Positions 42,911 to 55,460 of a stretch of 64,000 bases of DNA are shown here, one piece after another. This DNA comes from Acanthosoma haemorrhoidale. Taxonomy: Eukaryota; Arthropoda; Insecta; Hemiptera; Acanthosomatidae. The position numbers were made by a program, and so were the translations under genes. Location: the NCBI GenBank assembly GCA_930367205.1, contig OV884009.1, forward strand, positions 32,993,841 to 33,057,840, given 5' to 3'. The first letter of the stretch is position 1, and each line of letters begins with the position of its first letter. A model generated the notes under the pieces. The model worked only from the letters and a program-made list of their open reading frames with translations, did not search any database and was not told the origin of the DNA.

Positions 42911-45460
42911 CTAATAGAATATGAAATTATTTCTAGATAGCTATTTACCAATCATTTTATGTTCTATATAAAGGAGTGGTAAACATTTCCAGAAGCCTAG
43001 AACCATCCTTTCCAGTGGTCCGGCTCGTTCCCATACAAGAGCTTCGGCGAACCCACTAAAATACAAAGGTTGGGGGGGGATGCAATAACTTTCCTCGTGT
43101 TACAATTTAATGAACGTTTTCCTCGTAAAGTAGGGAGTGGTGATAAATATGCAGATATGATTCGTACGTGAGAGACAAGAGCGGCTGCTCCTTTGAGCCT
43201 CTGGGAAATGCTCAATAAATCCGGAGCCGGGCAACGTCACGTAGAAGGCGGCTCACCGACGTGCTCCGATACTATCGCTCTTTTTATCCTCAGCCAGGCT
43301 ACTCCCGCCCGAAATAAACATGTGATTGATTCCCTGTCAGGGGCAGGGCTCCGACACGCACATTTCCGCCTTACCTCCTTCCCCTCATCGGATATATTTA
43401 TTTTGAACGATCCTAACAGTTGACATGTGCGAATTTACCGCGGGGGTAGTTGGATTGTAAAGCGGTACGTCATTTTGACTTCAATGGTCCTCACTTTAGT
43501 CCAAGAAGTATCCTCCCTTTGATATATAGAAATCATAGAATATCACTCACTGATCCCGTCCACTCGAATCTGAGCATTTGTTGAGAAAATGTGGCAGGTA
43601 TGAATATTGATAAGTTATTATTGATGTTCTAATAACGACCAGAACTCTTTAATTCGATAACGAAAAATACATTTGGCCACATACATAAATTATGGAAAAC
43701 AGCGAAAAACATAAGTATAGCTAACACTGTACTGCCACTTCATTGGAAAATCTGTATTCTCATGCCTTATAGCACAAATATAACAACAGGTGAGGTTGTA
43801 CAATTAAAAGAGTTGGTAAATATGTAAACTCTTAAATCGTAAGCCTACTTACAGGATCAAATTACGAACAGTAATATTGCCTCGATTTTAATATTAGCTA
43901 CACCCGACACTACAAAAGAACAAATCGAGAAGACGTTCTTCATTTCGATCCATTGAAAATTCTTCAGTCCATAAACTGGAGGATTAATATTTCGCAATAA
44001 TTCAGGCCGATGATGAAGCCGGATCGGCTGTTGAGCGATTGAGACGCATAACGGAGTCATAAGTAGATAAATCTGTTCAACGCATCCAAAAGATAAACGA
44101 TACATATCACCACTGTCTCCTTGATAATAGTTAGTACTCACGACTATTTCCCATTAAGAAGGAAAGCTTCCACTCTGCCGGGTGATGCTAAGCTAGTTAA
44201 TACGTTCCTGTTGCTTTAAAGAAGATCTTCGTTTCTTGTACACTGTATTCACTGACAAAGTAATTTTCCAATGCCTCACAAATTATTTATTTTTGGGTTG
44301 TATAATGGACAGACTGCAAGTATGGGTTTCCCCGTAAGTAATGCTTTTGGTTATTGGCTCAAGGAACAACATCATAGTTGAGCGGGTAAGGGCATATTTA
44401 CTAATACCAAGCCTTCAGACAAAGATGTTTCACCCAATATGACATACTAGCCAGACAGGATGGGACGGTCTGATGTTCAAGAATGCTCGTGATGTTCGAA
44501 ACTTTCGAGATAACATAAGGATCCTGATCCTCAAGGCTTCGACTAAGCGTTTGGTTGTTGCACTGATGAAGGAGAAGCATTGATAAACACTATGAGTACC
44601 GAAAATTAATGGGGGAGGGGTGAAGCAAAACCTCAATGTCCAGTAATTTTACTTTCATAAATATACAGTTATTTAGACCCAACCGAACTATACACAGAAG
44701 AATAAATGGGATGAGGAAAAATACTCCCCTTACGATTTCCCCAACACAACATAAAACTGTACATAACTGTACAACATACAGTAGTAGTTGCTACTTTTGT
44801 TACCAAAAAACTTTCAATTCTCTCTTTTGACCTCGGGTCTCACGTTTGATTTTTTAATATTGACTAAGTGGGGGCTGAAACGTGTTCTATAATAGTAATA
44901 TTTTGAATTTGAAAGAAAATGTGGAAATCTCGTCCAGAACAAAATGGATTCAAAAGGGTTAGACGAAATGATTGGTTTAACAGGGACGCCAGGGGGTGGA
45001 GCCATGGCTGGACAATTCTAACAAATAAAAATATGAAAATCTAAGGGTTGTTTCTTTCATAACTGAATTTTCAATAAGGGGCGTGTTGTGGAATTAAAAA
45101 TTTTCACTGTAATTAAAATGTACATTTTAGGGAAAAAAATAACAATAATTCATCCTTATAAAACCACTTTTTCCTAGCAGAAAACAAGGCTTTGAGCAGC
45201 TTCACGGAGTGACGTATTGCACAAAAAACCACAAGGCCCCTTAAATTTCGCGAGATTATTAGGAATGACGCCATTCTAAACAAGGGGTGCTGAGGGTTAA
45301 AAAAATATCCAAGGGAATTAGTTTTAATGAAGATTAGTACGCTTTCATCTTTTTCTTATTAGCGTTATGCTCACGTTTCGGGAATGCGGTTAGCAGGGAA
45401 AAATAAAAAAAAGAGCCTCACATTTCAATAAACACACGTTCCCCGCTTCCAAATCCCGTT
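42911..45460. other. Non-coding stretch with GC-richer island 43,000-43,430
   Basis: The island contains TGTGATTGATTCC (TGATTGAT at 43,323-43,330, a Hox/Exd-type composite site), CTGTCAGGGGC and CCGGGCAACGTCACG. Frames on both strands are 72-76 codons with no domain. Between 43,857 and 44,141 a 94-codon minus frame has hydrophobic patches but no identifiable family. Confidence 0.35.
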
Positions 45461-47399
45461 AGGAGAGCGAAGGGATAATCATTTTAGAGGGAGAGGCCGG
45501 ACGCACGAGTGCCATTCTTGTTTTCTGTTTTGTTCTGTCTTCCCGGGACGGACTTTAGCACCATGTCTCCCGACCAGGGTTCAATTACCAACAGTCCTCC
45601 ATCAACTCCTCTGCCGATTTTGGCACCGATGGCATAGCTAGAACGGAAGGGGCAGAACTCTAAATTTTTGACAAGTAAAAAAAAGTACACTAGACAAAAC
45701 TATGAGCCTAACTGTAATATTTTTCGTATGACTGATTAAGGATAGATGTTTAATTATAATTATATTTTATACAATCTCTCTTCCAAGAAGAAGTATTCAT
45801 ATTCCTGTCGAAACTTTAAATTCCCCTAAAACATGTTGGAAAACAACTCATCCCAAAATCGCCTAATAAATAAAGAGCGAGAACAAAATAACTGAGCAAT
45901 AAATGATTGGCCCTAATGATTCGGTTCGTACCAAATTTACAATACTGCATCACTATCTCATTCATACAGTAGATTATGATATTAATTGGAAAAATTGAAA
46001 ACGCATGAAGAAGTCAATTAGGCTATCGCAGTTTAAAAATTTATGAAAGAAATATGAATTTCTCAGTCCTCCCCCTCTGAAAATTTAACATTTTCCTTGT
46101 ATGGGATAAAGCTGAAGTGACTGAATCCAAGCGTAAAAACAATTTTTTTCACATGTACTGCTTGAAGTGACCAATACGTTGGTTTTTAGGCCAAGTTGTA
46201 GTAAAAGTAGTGCTTATTTCTTCTCTAAGATTGAATTTGTAAGTTGAAAGTCTTGGTACTAGAATTCAATATAGTGTCTGGTAAATTGATGTACGCATAT
46301 TTGTTTGGAGGAGGGGCTCAATAAGAAATCAGGTGAGCACGTTGTTTTAGCTTTTTTATTTTGTCCACTGATTGGCTTGTTATTTTATTTAATGAGTACT
46401 GCTCAAAATACAAACCGTGAGGTTGGTGGGAAACATTTTCATCAATTTCGGGGGGGGGGTCTCGTTGTATATGCTCTCCCCCAGTCCAACCCCCTTGCGT
46501 ACCCCACAGGTCTGGTCCGTGATAACGTTAGTTTAATAAGATATACATTAAATGTTAGAATTATTTTACCTTTCCCGATTTATAAAAGGCGTAAAAAGAG
46601 GGGTAGGTTTTTTATCTAATTTCAAGGTCGACAAAGAGCTCACAAGAAAGGTCTATGACGAATTTATGGCTTTGAAAAGTACTTTTATTATAGTAATAAT
46701 AATTCGCTTTTCAAAGATAGGCAAAAAATGGCAAGGTAGCTGGGTCATTCTTAGACTGATGACAAAGCGTTGCGAAATTGGAAGCCTTGCAAACATAGAA
46801 GAGAGTGCAGTGGCTCTCTAGCAAAGAAGACTGCCTTAATTACCAGCGCCCCATTCAGCGCCAATTGCCGCTTTTGTCCTGCTCAATCCCTGATCTTGGG
46901 CTTTTATTATTTGATCAATGCCCTACTGCACTAACGAAAGGCCATTGAAAAATCCATTCATGTAGGGAAGCAGCAGTTTTTTATACGATTTATAGAAAAA
47001 AGTATTTATGAGAGTAGAGATAAGGGTATAACTACTACAGATGAATAACTTATATATTTATATAGATATGAGTGTGCGCGTATTTATCAGCGTTACTACG
47101 GAAGTTCTAGGGAAATTTACACATGCGACTTACAATCGAGAAAAAATATTGAGGAGGCAGTACACCACTAGGCACCCAAAGAGAAAGTGTTAGGAGGTGA
47201 AATGTAAAAATATTCGAAAACGGTGTGTCGAAACTACTGAGAAATTCATATTTCTTTCATAAATGCATGGGCTGTGAAAATTGAAATGTCCAAAATGGCC
47301 GACATCTGTGTCAAAGCCACAGTGTTCGGACTCCTGTGATCTGATGGATTTGATAGTCGGAGTGAAGTCGAATAGTGCTTGAGACAAAACGGTTATCTA
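45461..47399. other. Stretch without supported genes; GC-rich patch 45,480-45,660; exact inverted repeat 46,039/47,236
   Basis: The 45.5-kb patch is open on both strands (68 codons minus; a short S/P-rich plus frame starting at CACCATGTCTCCC) without family resemblance. Positions 46,039-46,067 and 47,236-47,264 are exact reverse complements of 29 bp. Frames of 104 and 89 codons at 46,305-46,821 have no recognisable domain. Confidence 0.35.
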
Positions 47400-47712
47400 C
47401 AAATGTAAATAACATTACCAAACCATAAGTCATACCAGTGGAAATATTGTAAACAATAAAAGACGCAGCTGCAAAAAACTAGTCAGAGGCCCTTGAAGGG
47501 AGAGTATGGTAGCGACCCAGACCTGGGTGGTTCCCGGTCTAGAACAGTCTAGCGTCACTGCAACCCTGCGGTTGGTCAGAATAAGACCCCAGATCATTGG
47601 TTACTGGGGGCTATATATACCTCCTAGTTTTAGCCGATAAATCATTCTAACTACGGCTCTCTGACTGGTACTTGGAGCTGCACTGATGTTTCAAGATTTG
47701 GTCACTAGGGCT
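47400..47712 (+). mobile_element. Partial LTR, same family as 56,997-57,779
   Basis: About 300 bp match the LTR at 57.0-57.8 kb, read in opposite orientation: AATAAAAGACGCAGCTGCAA, CCCGGTCTAGAACAGTC, CACTGCAACCCTGCGG, CCCAGATCATTGGTTACTGG, GGGGGCTATATATACC and CATTCTAACTACGGCTCTCT. The match starts about 75 bp inside the other LTR and ends at TTTCAAGATTTGG (47,700). It contains the AATAAA and TATATATA signals. No retroviral-type genes adjoin it. Confidence 0.75.
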
Positions 47713-48809
47713 AGGGTAACTAGGCACCCCTCTCGTGACGACCCGACACCGGTGACACTCAAATTATCAGGATGAAAAAGTTATCAAGCAATGCAGAGCG
47801 GAATTGAGATCGCCATGTTTCCTCCGCGGGCAACTTTACTGAAGAATTTATTTATTTTTGCTCCTGCGAGTTTGAAGTTTTAAATTAAATTAATATCATT
47901 TGTGAATTTTCAAAAAAAAAAAAAAATCTATGAATAAAAAAAAATTACTTCCATTGTACAATATACATACACTTCATTCACATATCAGGTATAACAGAAT
48001 ATTTCAATAAATGAATACATGGCTTGTAAGGAACATTTGTTTGTACGAGATCAAACTGCTGAACGCATTTTAGAAGTTGCTATATCCTTTGTATTCATTA
48101 ACATCCTGAGGGTTTTGGTTAGTGAACTTAAACTTGAAGATGGACGCACTAAAAATACCTCGGGCAAAACATGGGTAACAATCTAATGTATATGCTTAAT
48201 GTCGAAATGAATGTTAAGTAATACATCCAAAGCGAAATACCGAATAACATTAACAATATAAAAAGCCACATTAACGCGCCACACCGGACAGATCGGGAGG
48301 ACCCGCTTTCTGGTCACTATATTTCTTCGTGGGCTAATAATTATAACAGGATCATTTACCACTAATATTTCTACTTGAAACATAAATTATGGTTATAATG
48401 AATCATTTAAACGCATAATTATTAGCTGTTTTAAAATTTCATCGATATCCTTCGTTTTAAAACGCTCATAGTTACAACAAGTAACTATCAGCGTTTTAAA
48501 GTAATTGTAAACATAAACGATTAGAAATGTTATCGTATATACATATATATTGTTATGTTTTTATTTAATTTGATTTATTTTAAAATTATTTGAGGGATTC
48601 TGGCTCTCCTAGTATCAAAAAGGAATAACTCTGGCAAAAGGAGAATTTTTGAATTATAACTTTATTCAAATTTTTTTCATATGCGCGTCCTTAACAAGTT
48701 ACCCATGGCTATTACAAATTATTTTCTCACCCACTACCTCTCGCGACTGGCCAATTCGCTACCGTTGTCGTCCTTCTTCAATTGCTCACTTTATGTTGTA
48801 CGCCACGCT
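47713..48809. other. AT-rich stretch without supported genes
   Basis: A short GC-rich segment 47,715-47,770 (CGTGACGACCCGACACCGGT) follows the partial LTR and could be more of that element. Nothing else is recognised. Confidence 0.4.
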
Positions 48810-49300
48810 TTTTTTTTTTTTTTTTTTTTCAAAACCTCTTTATTGATAATATATATAATGACAAAAATAAATAATTTATGGTTTACATATTTCTCCTCTT
48901 TCTGCATACACAGATGCATTTGAAGGAGTGCATAAATATAATACATTATTTTTGAAGTTAAAAGTCCATAGTCACATACTCACACCAGGTGATGAGGCTC
49001 ACCTTCAGCTTACAACCGGGAAACTAAAAATCTAAAACCTATACCTAGAACCTAAGACTAAAGCGTTCCAGCCGCGCCCTGCCATCTATGGGGGAACGGA
49101 GCGGGGGTTATAGTGTTAAACACCGGGTTTGTTAGGTATTGCATGGAGTCGAAAAAGTTGGATGAATTCATCCACCGTAGGCAGCTCAAATATCTCGAAG
49201 CTCACTGTTGCTCCGCTGCTTGAATGAAGTACCTCTGACCACTTTCATCAGTATACCGTTTTGGAATTGTTGGAGCCGCCGAGCTGTCGTATTTACGCCA
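48810..49300 (-). pseudogene. Family-B relative (third subtype) with poly(A) tail
   Basis: A run of 22 T starting at 48,810 is the poly(A) tail. The UTR has GGTGATGAGGCTCACC (compare GGTGATGGGGCTCACC). From about 49,070 the minus strand encodes the same ORF2 end as the 16.6-kb copy in diverged form: ELPTVDEFIQ compared with VPSVGEFIR, and NKPGV*HYNPRSVPP with NPVFNTTTPPPLP. Frameshifts present. A more distant subfamily than the other B copies. Confidence 0.75.
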
Positions 49301-51173
49301 CGCGGTCAGATCCATCCACTGCTATTTCTTCAATTCTCCCGTTTCGACAAAATTCTTCTTTATCAATTGTTCATACCTCAGGTTCTATCGCCGTCAAACA
49401 ACACTTTCAAGATTCTCAATGTTCATCTCTTCGCTCCATATTACGTCTACCGCGATCACCTCACGAACCAATCGCTCTCGCCATCTTCCTTTTCCCACCT
49501 CTCTCGTCACCTTCCTGATCCACGGATCGTTTAACCCCCTTTAATTCCCGCTAATTTTCAAATTTAAATCATACAATCTAAATATCACAACATTATGTAT
49601 TAGGGTCTGTCACAAAGTTATTAATTCTCGCGTGTACACGTTTTCTTGTTTTTGATTTTACAACAATGATTTTTTGAATGTTTGTTAACGGGGTAGGTTG
49701 GGGTTATTATACTAACAAAAACAACAATCCAAGTGAGCACAATAGCGAAGAAAAGCCCTTGGCACCCTTGTGCCGGAGGCTGACCGGACTTTTTTGGCCA
49801 ACTTAGGTTTGATTAGAGCCACTACGGTGCCTGGCTATATCCGGCATCCATATGTAAATATATGCTGTAAAATAAAATACGACAAATAATGATTACATAA
49901 ATCCATTAAAATGTATTCAGAAATATATCTTTATTATGAATCATTTATGCACTGTTATCAATGTCAAAATTAATATGTTATAATGCAATTTCCGAAGAGA
50001 TGAAACCGTTTATAACAATTACAGGGCGACCGCGAGAACCCCCTTGTAATTCAAACTGCCAATGAAGGTGTCAAGTTAAGCTTTTAATTGGAAAGTTATT
50101 AGCTGCCTGTTAGGGAGCTCCAAGGAAGGAGTGGCTCAATAAAAATTGAAATTTTTCAATGCCGGAGGAGGGGGGGCGAATAAGGCACAGTCGGGAGTGA
50201 GTTTGTCGACTAACCTCTTGACTGACTAATTGCCACGGAACTCATTACTTGGTCACTTGTAACAAGATTCACTAATCAAACCGGAATCCTCCAAACCACC
50301 CCCTCCCTACCCACTGGATTAAACCGAGGCTTGGAATTAAGTGGATACCCATCCTTTTTTTTTTTTTTTCAAGTTTGGTTAGGCTGTTTAATCTGTTTCA
50401 ACGGTACAACACCTATAGGTTTTCAACATTGGACTCGTCAATCTGCTCAATCTCGATGAATTTTAATAACTCCAATAAAAATCCAAACAGAATGTCTAAC
50501 ATCTCTTCTGCTTTTTCTGAAATTAGGTTTGATCGAATTGGAGACTCAATAAACCTTTCTGTTTACCCCAACCTGGGATCGTAATCCCGAAATGGGGTTT
50601 CCGGGCGTATTCCAGTACTGTTGGGGATTGCGGCATCCACCTTCTTTTTTTTTATCACACCGTCTTCATTGTTCAATCGAAGTTATAACTAACTGACACC
50701 GGTCAAAAACGATAATAATATTAATGTAAAGCATATAAAAAGAACCAAACTACAATGGGAACAAAACAATATTACAAATTAAGATGATATTTACTACACT
50801 TTAAAAATATTAACAGAATTTTATATTTTTCTCTAACTACAACTAACTTATCCTATACTTACAGATCTAACCTATATGTTTACAGTGACTCTACTCAATC
50901 TTCTGTGAGAGCCTCTCCTAGATCACGGCTGCTCTAAATAGAAAAACTAAAGCCAGCAAATCGGACTGCTTTAAGTTTACTCTATTCATGTAATAATGCT
51001 ATGAAACAAAAAGGCATATCACGTTCTCGAGGCCATTACGTTTAGTACACTTAAGACAGTCAATTGCCTAGAGATAATCTACATCGATTTTGTTTTCTTT
51101 CATAGCCAAAGGGGCTTTTACAGAATTTACAGAAAACATCGATTCGTACATCAATTTTCCTTTTTACTAATAA
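49301..51173. other. Non-coding; possible regulatory island 50,020-50,350
   Basis: The 85- and 108-codon frames at 49,208-49,534 run out of the family-B relative and have no domain. The island has CAAGTTAAGCTTTTAATTGG at 50,072-50,091, TTATTAGCTGCCTGTTAGG and GGAATTAAGTGGATACC (an NK-2-type TTAAGTGG). The rest is AT-rich. Confidence 0.35.
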
Positions 51174-51722
51174 CAATTTTTATTATGATAAAATTTCAAT
51201 CTGCCTAATTGGACTATAAGTACTTGTGATAAATGATCTCATTCATACCAATTTACAATCCTCATTCACTCGCTCATGCATACTATATATACAAATAGCC
51301 CAGAGGCCCCCCAAGTCCACATGGTTGTCACCTCCCTCGCGTGCGAAGGAGGTAGCGGAGTCTTGGGAAGTCCCCCACGCTCCTACGTCAGCCGCGTCAC
51401 TGGATAAGAGCCAGCGCAGGCTGAGCAGAAGCGCGAGAGCCACAGACGCTTAGGACATGAATAGAGAAACTGGCCATTGCCAGGACTCCCACTGTCACGC
51501 ATTTATAGCAGGTCACGAGGCCACTGCAGTTTTAGTCTCCGAGGAGGATTGTAGGGATGAGTTGTGCAGTGCAATGACTGTGCTAGGGAATTAGGGTGGT
51601 TGGATAGGTTACTATGGAATTTTTTGAACTTGGAAGGGATGAGTTCAAGAATGTAGGGTATATTCAGATCATTATGAAGGGTTTTGTTGCTGGCGTAATA
51701 AGGGGAATTTACTATCGTTCGG
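51174..51722 (-). pseudogene. Jockey-A copy, ORF2 end and complete 3' UTR
   Basis: The minus strand has RTIVNSPYYASNKTLHNDLN, IPYILELIPSKFKKFHSNLS and a terminal LQWPRDLL stop at 51,503. The GC-rich UTR follows with the inverse core GAGCCACAGACGCTTAGG, and the end TTTTATTATGATAAAATTTC at 51,178. The 5' truncation point (about 51,722) abuts repeat family E exactly, suggesting insertion at or into E. Confidence 0.9.
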
Positions 51723-51723
51723 A

Positions 51724-52170
51724 TAGTTGACAATCTCACAACATTGAACACTTTAAAACATTGAAAACACTTTAAAACATTGAAAACACTTTATTTATAA
51801 AAACAACTAACAAAAATGGGATAGTTTACAGTTTTATAGTTTACACAACAGGAAGGGTGGCACGGATAGAAACAGGCATGGAATGTAGGTAGAAATGAGA
51901 CCCAGATCAATGGTCTACAGAGTTTAAATATGTCTGCTTCAATTTACCTGCGGAAAGTACAAAGTAACAAGCAACAAAGTCTTGTTGTTTCCTCACTTGG
52001 GTTGGCTGTAGGCTAGACACAGCTGCTACCGACACAGAGGGTCTAATACCTGACCAATTGCTTGGGCATTTCCGGCTAACTCAAGTGGAGCATTGCCGCC
52101 TGGGAGCTTATTGTCCAATATTTACATCTTTGCTTTATCAAACCGACCATTGTTGGGATAAAGCAGCTGG
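51724..52170 (-). repeat. Repeat family E, copy 2, LTR-like
   Basis: Same order of blocks as 19,786-20,462: GTTGACAATCTCACAACA at one end, CTGTAGGCTAGACACAGC in the middle and TTTGCTTTATCAAACCGACC, TTGTTGGGATAAAGC at the other. GCTTTATC and GATAAAGC form a small hairpin at the latter end. A tandem repeat of about 19 bp (AACATTGAAAACACTTTAA, three units at 51,740-51,793) sits beside a TTTATTTATAAA block. No coding part. Confidence 0.55.
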
Positions 52171-53413
52171 TCCTATAACTAAACATTCATAGATAACCAA
52201 AGACGTCCGCCCGGTACTTTATGAAGCAGAGCACTTCCATCGGAATCGGAAAATAGATGAACAGTTTAGTGTTTTGAACTGGTCTATGGATGTATTCAAT
52301 GATTTAGCCTGATGTCAAAGCCTTCAAATTGTCTTTTGCAGATATATTATACAACGGAGAGCACAGTAACTCATTGCCAAATCCTAAGGGAGAGGTTCGA
52401 CTTTCATCTGTCTGTATTTTCTAAGACAGCGATCATCAAAAGGGGTTATAATCCATATATAATATATGGACATATATTACACAACACCTTGAAATATGCT
52501 TATTAACTTTTGGCTAATATACGATAATCGGAAGCATATGAAGATTTCTTGAGTCTTGATTCAAGTGCTATTTTTCAAAGTTCAGATTTTTTTCATATAG
52601 TTTCGAAAAATAATCTTTATTAGAAAAAAAATACAATCTAGAATAGGGCGATTGGTAATTGTGACTAAATATCTCTAATCTATCTAATGATATTGCTATC
52701 ACAATCATATAAAGTAGTTAAGGACTTTCCACCACATACCTCTCAGTAATGCAGACAGAATTTCAAAAATAGCTGAGGTTACTGAGCAGTGGATCAATTA
52801 GTTTGAGATGAAGAGTTTTGACTCACCAAAACATGATAATTTCAAAAGTATAAATATGTATTGAAGTTACTTTTTTTCTCTCATATCACGACCACTGGAT
52901 GAGTTATGATCCAGCATCCGCCTAATTAAAACAATAGGTTCCGTACATTGGGAACTGCTAACAAAAGTTTGAATAGGTAGTCCCGGGCGATGGGTTGTTG
53001 AGTGTTAATTCAGGCAGATGTTCCCGGGGAGGTGGCACCAAGGAGGTGAAGTAAAAAGTACTGATGGGTAACGTATCTAAAAACTTTTAATTGGCTAAAC
53101 TCGGGGAGTTAGTAGCTGTGCAACTGAAACCTGTTAACTCGATTGATTCCCTCCTAGTTAGCAACACCGCTAATAAATCGGGCGAGGCTTGACCCGAACT
53201 TACCTACTCCTGCGTGGCCTCGGTGGAGGGTCGGCAAGGAGTTACTACCCTCTGTCTTATCGCGGTCCGATTAGTTTTGAACAGCACCGAGAAAGTTCAA
53301 CCAGCTGTAAGTCCGCACTAAGTCCTTCATGTCAACTACCTGGGAATTACAAAGGCCTTTTTGACCTTATCAAAACTTTGTGACCTGTAAAATAATCATT
53401 AGTCCCTTGGTCC
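52171..53413. other. Mixed stretch: Jockey-C 3' end near 52,610 and GC-richer island 52,900-53,390
   Basis: 52,608-52,715 resembles a Jockey-C 3' end in minus orientation (AATCTTTATTAG, then GGTAATTGTGACTAAATATC). The island from 52,900 is GC-richer and non-repetitive, with CCCGGGGAGGTGGCACC, AAAAACTTTTAATTGGCTAA and AGCAACACCGCTAATAAATC. The 64-codon frame at 53,189 has no domain. Confidence 0.4.
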
Positions 53414-53842
53414 AAGTTCATGAAATTCCATCGAAACCTATCCAACCACCCTAATCCCTTAGAACTGCATCAAACATCCCTATAATATTCCTCGGAGACT
53501 AAAGTGGGTGAATCCTCGTGACCTGCTATAAATACGTGACAGTGAGAGTCCTGGAAATGGCCAGTTTCTTCAATCATTGCGTGAGCGTCTGTGGCTCTCG
53601 CGATCTTGGTCAGCTTTCACTGGCTCGTATCCGGTGGCGCAGCTGATGGAGGAACGGCGGAGACTTCCGAAGACTCCGCTTCCTCTTTCGCATTCGGTTG
53701 GGGGGGGGGCGGACAACCTTGTGGATTTGGGAGGTCTCTGGGGTAAATACAATTGTAAATATGGTGTGTATAAGAACATTGAACACAATTACTTATTCCC
53801 CAATAAGGCAGATTGTTATTTTATCACAATAAAGATTTGATT
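53414..53842 (+). mobile_element. Jockey-A copy, last codons of ORF2 and 3' UTR
   Basis: It starts at GTTCATGAAATTCCATCGAA and passes the ORF2 stop (GTGACCTGCTATAA). The UTR has GTGAGCGTCTGTGGCTCTCG, CACTGGCTCGTATCCGGTGG and a G run at 53,700-53,709, ending with GGCAGATTGTTATTTTATCA and CAATAAAG at about 53,832. Confidence 0.88.
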
Positions 53843-55046
53843 AAATAGTTAGTTCCCAGGATAAGCTGGCTTGCTCACTTTTTTACCTTGTATCGTGTAT
53901 TATAATGGACCGAAATCAGACTTATATAACTCCGCATCTGTTGCGACCAACTGTTGTGGGTGACCCGACAATAACCTATCCTAAATTCAGCGAATTGGTA
54001 TGAACATGTGATATCTTCCATTTTAGTATTAAGTTGCGCATATAGTCTAATATTTCTTTATTTAGGTTCCTTTCTAATTGTTGTAAACATTTTTGAATAT
54101 AGAATTTGTTGAACTTATAGCTTGAAGGAACAGTCCTATCTCCCGGAACATGGGGCTGAGTGAACCATGGCTCGTCAAACAAAAAAGAATTCCTAAGAGG
54201 AGCCGAGAATAGAATGAAAGTAGAGCCTCTCTCGTCGGCTCCGTAAATATCTGACTAAATTAAATTAAGTTAAATATGTTTATTGGCAGTTTGCGATTTA
54301 TTTAAAATAATGCCAATAAATTAACGAAGTATCAGCATAAAATATACTTCGAATAGGAATAAGATAAATTATGTAAAAGAGAAAGAGCAGAAGTTTTACT
54401 AATTCTCTCAACAACAGAAGCAATACTGGAAGAGGCTTTAGTGGGCAAGGTACGTGGGCTGGAGGCCTTTACCCTAATACTTAATTCAGGGGCACTAAAT
54501 CCAAAGGGGCTTTGACAGGACGGAATAAATATAATCGCTTTTGGATCTGATATTGAATAAAGCCTCAGCTTGAGTTACTGGCCAGATAGAGGATGGAGAT
54601 GAGGCCGACTCGCGTCCTACCTTCCAGTCCTATAAGCAGATATATTTGCTTATCCGATACTTCAAGTTCGAATGATTTGGTATGTGAAAGATGTACATCT
54701 CGAAATCGCATTGTTTGGCCAATTATTGCCAAGCTCAAAGGGAATCATCTACATAAATCAGTGCACCAAAGTAAACTAGCAATAACAAATGTATTAATTA
54801 TTTAGTAATTAAACAATATCGGACGCCAGATCCCAAATATGGAATCGAGGGAAGGAACTAAACACAACACTGGCAGGGCAGCTGATTCGACAGAGGTGAC
54901 GGTATCAAAATCATTACGCTTAATCGAAAACCATAAACGTTACAATATTAAATACGCGTATATCCGGAAATAATGAACATAGTTTCAGAACGACCTATAA
55001 ATCTTCTATAAGATAGAACATATTTAATTAAATTTATATAATATTA
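53843..55046. other. Stretch without supported genes
   Basis: One short stop-free segment on the plus strand (54,364-54,513) reads AEVLLILSTTEAILEEALVG and on, with CAACAACAG and AAGGTACGTG within it that could be a splice pair around a 32-nt exon. Too little to call. The rest is AT-rich. Confidence 0.3.
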
Positions 55047-55460
55047 ATTGTAATAAAATTACAATCTGCCTGTAAAAATACGATATGGGCAATACGCAAT
55101 TCTTATTCATATCATATTTACAATTTTCATTCACTCCCTCTTTCATACAATATTCAGAAACACCCCAGATAACTCTCAAATCCAACTAGTTGTCACCTCC
55201 CTCACATGCGAAAGAGGAGGCCGAGTTCTTAGGAAGTCCCCGACGCTCCTCCATCAACCGCGCCACTGGATACGAGCCAGTGGGAGTTGAGCATGAGCCA
55301 CAGACGCTCAGGACATATTTGCAGAAACTGGCCATTGCCTGGCCTCGCACTTTCACGTAGGCCAGGCGATTGGTCACGAGGCTACTGCCGCTTTAGTCTC
55401 CGAGGAGGATTATAGGAATGTGTGGCGCAGTCTAATGGCTGTGCGACGGTATTAGGGTGA
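55047..55460 (-). mobile_element. Jockey-A copy, last codons of ORF2 and 3' UTR
   Basis: Minus-oriented. The 3' end TAATAAAATTACAATCTGCC is interrupted by a small insertion of about 14 bp relative to other copies (GTAAAAATACGATATG). The UTR has the inverse core GAGCCACAGACGCTCAGG (55,290s), and the ORF2 stop region is near 55,365. Truncated at about 55,460. Confidence 0.88.

Noticed and set aside
43857..44141. 94-codon minus frame as a chemoreceptor exon
   Set aside because: Hydrophobic patches only; no receptor signature and no convincing splice sites.
49208..49534. 108- and 85-codon overlapping plus-strand frames
   Set aside because: Both start inside the family-B relative read in the wrong direction and continue into unique sequence; no domain and two frames open at once.
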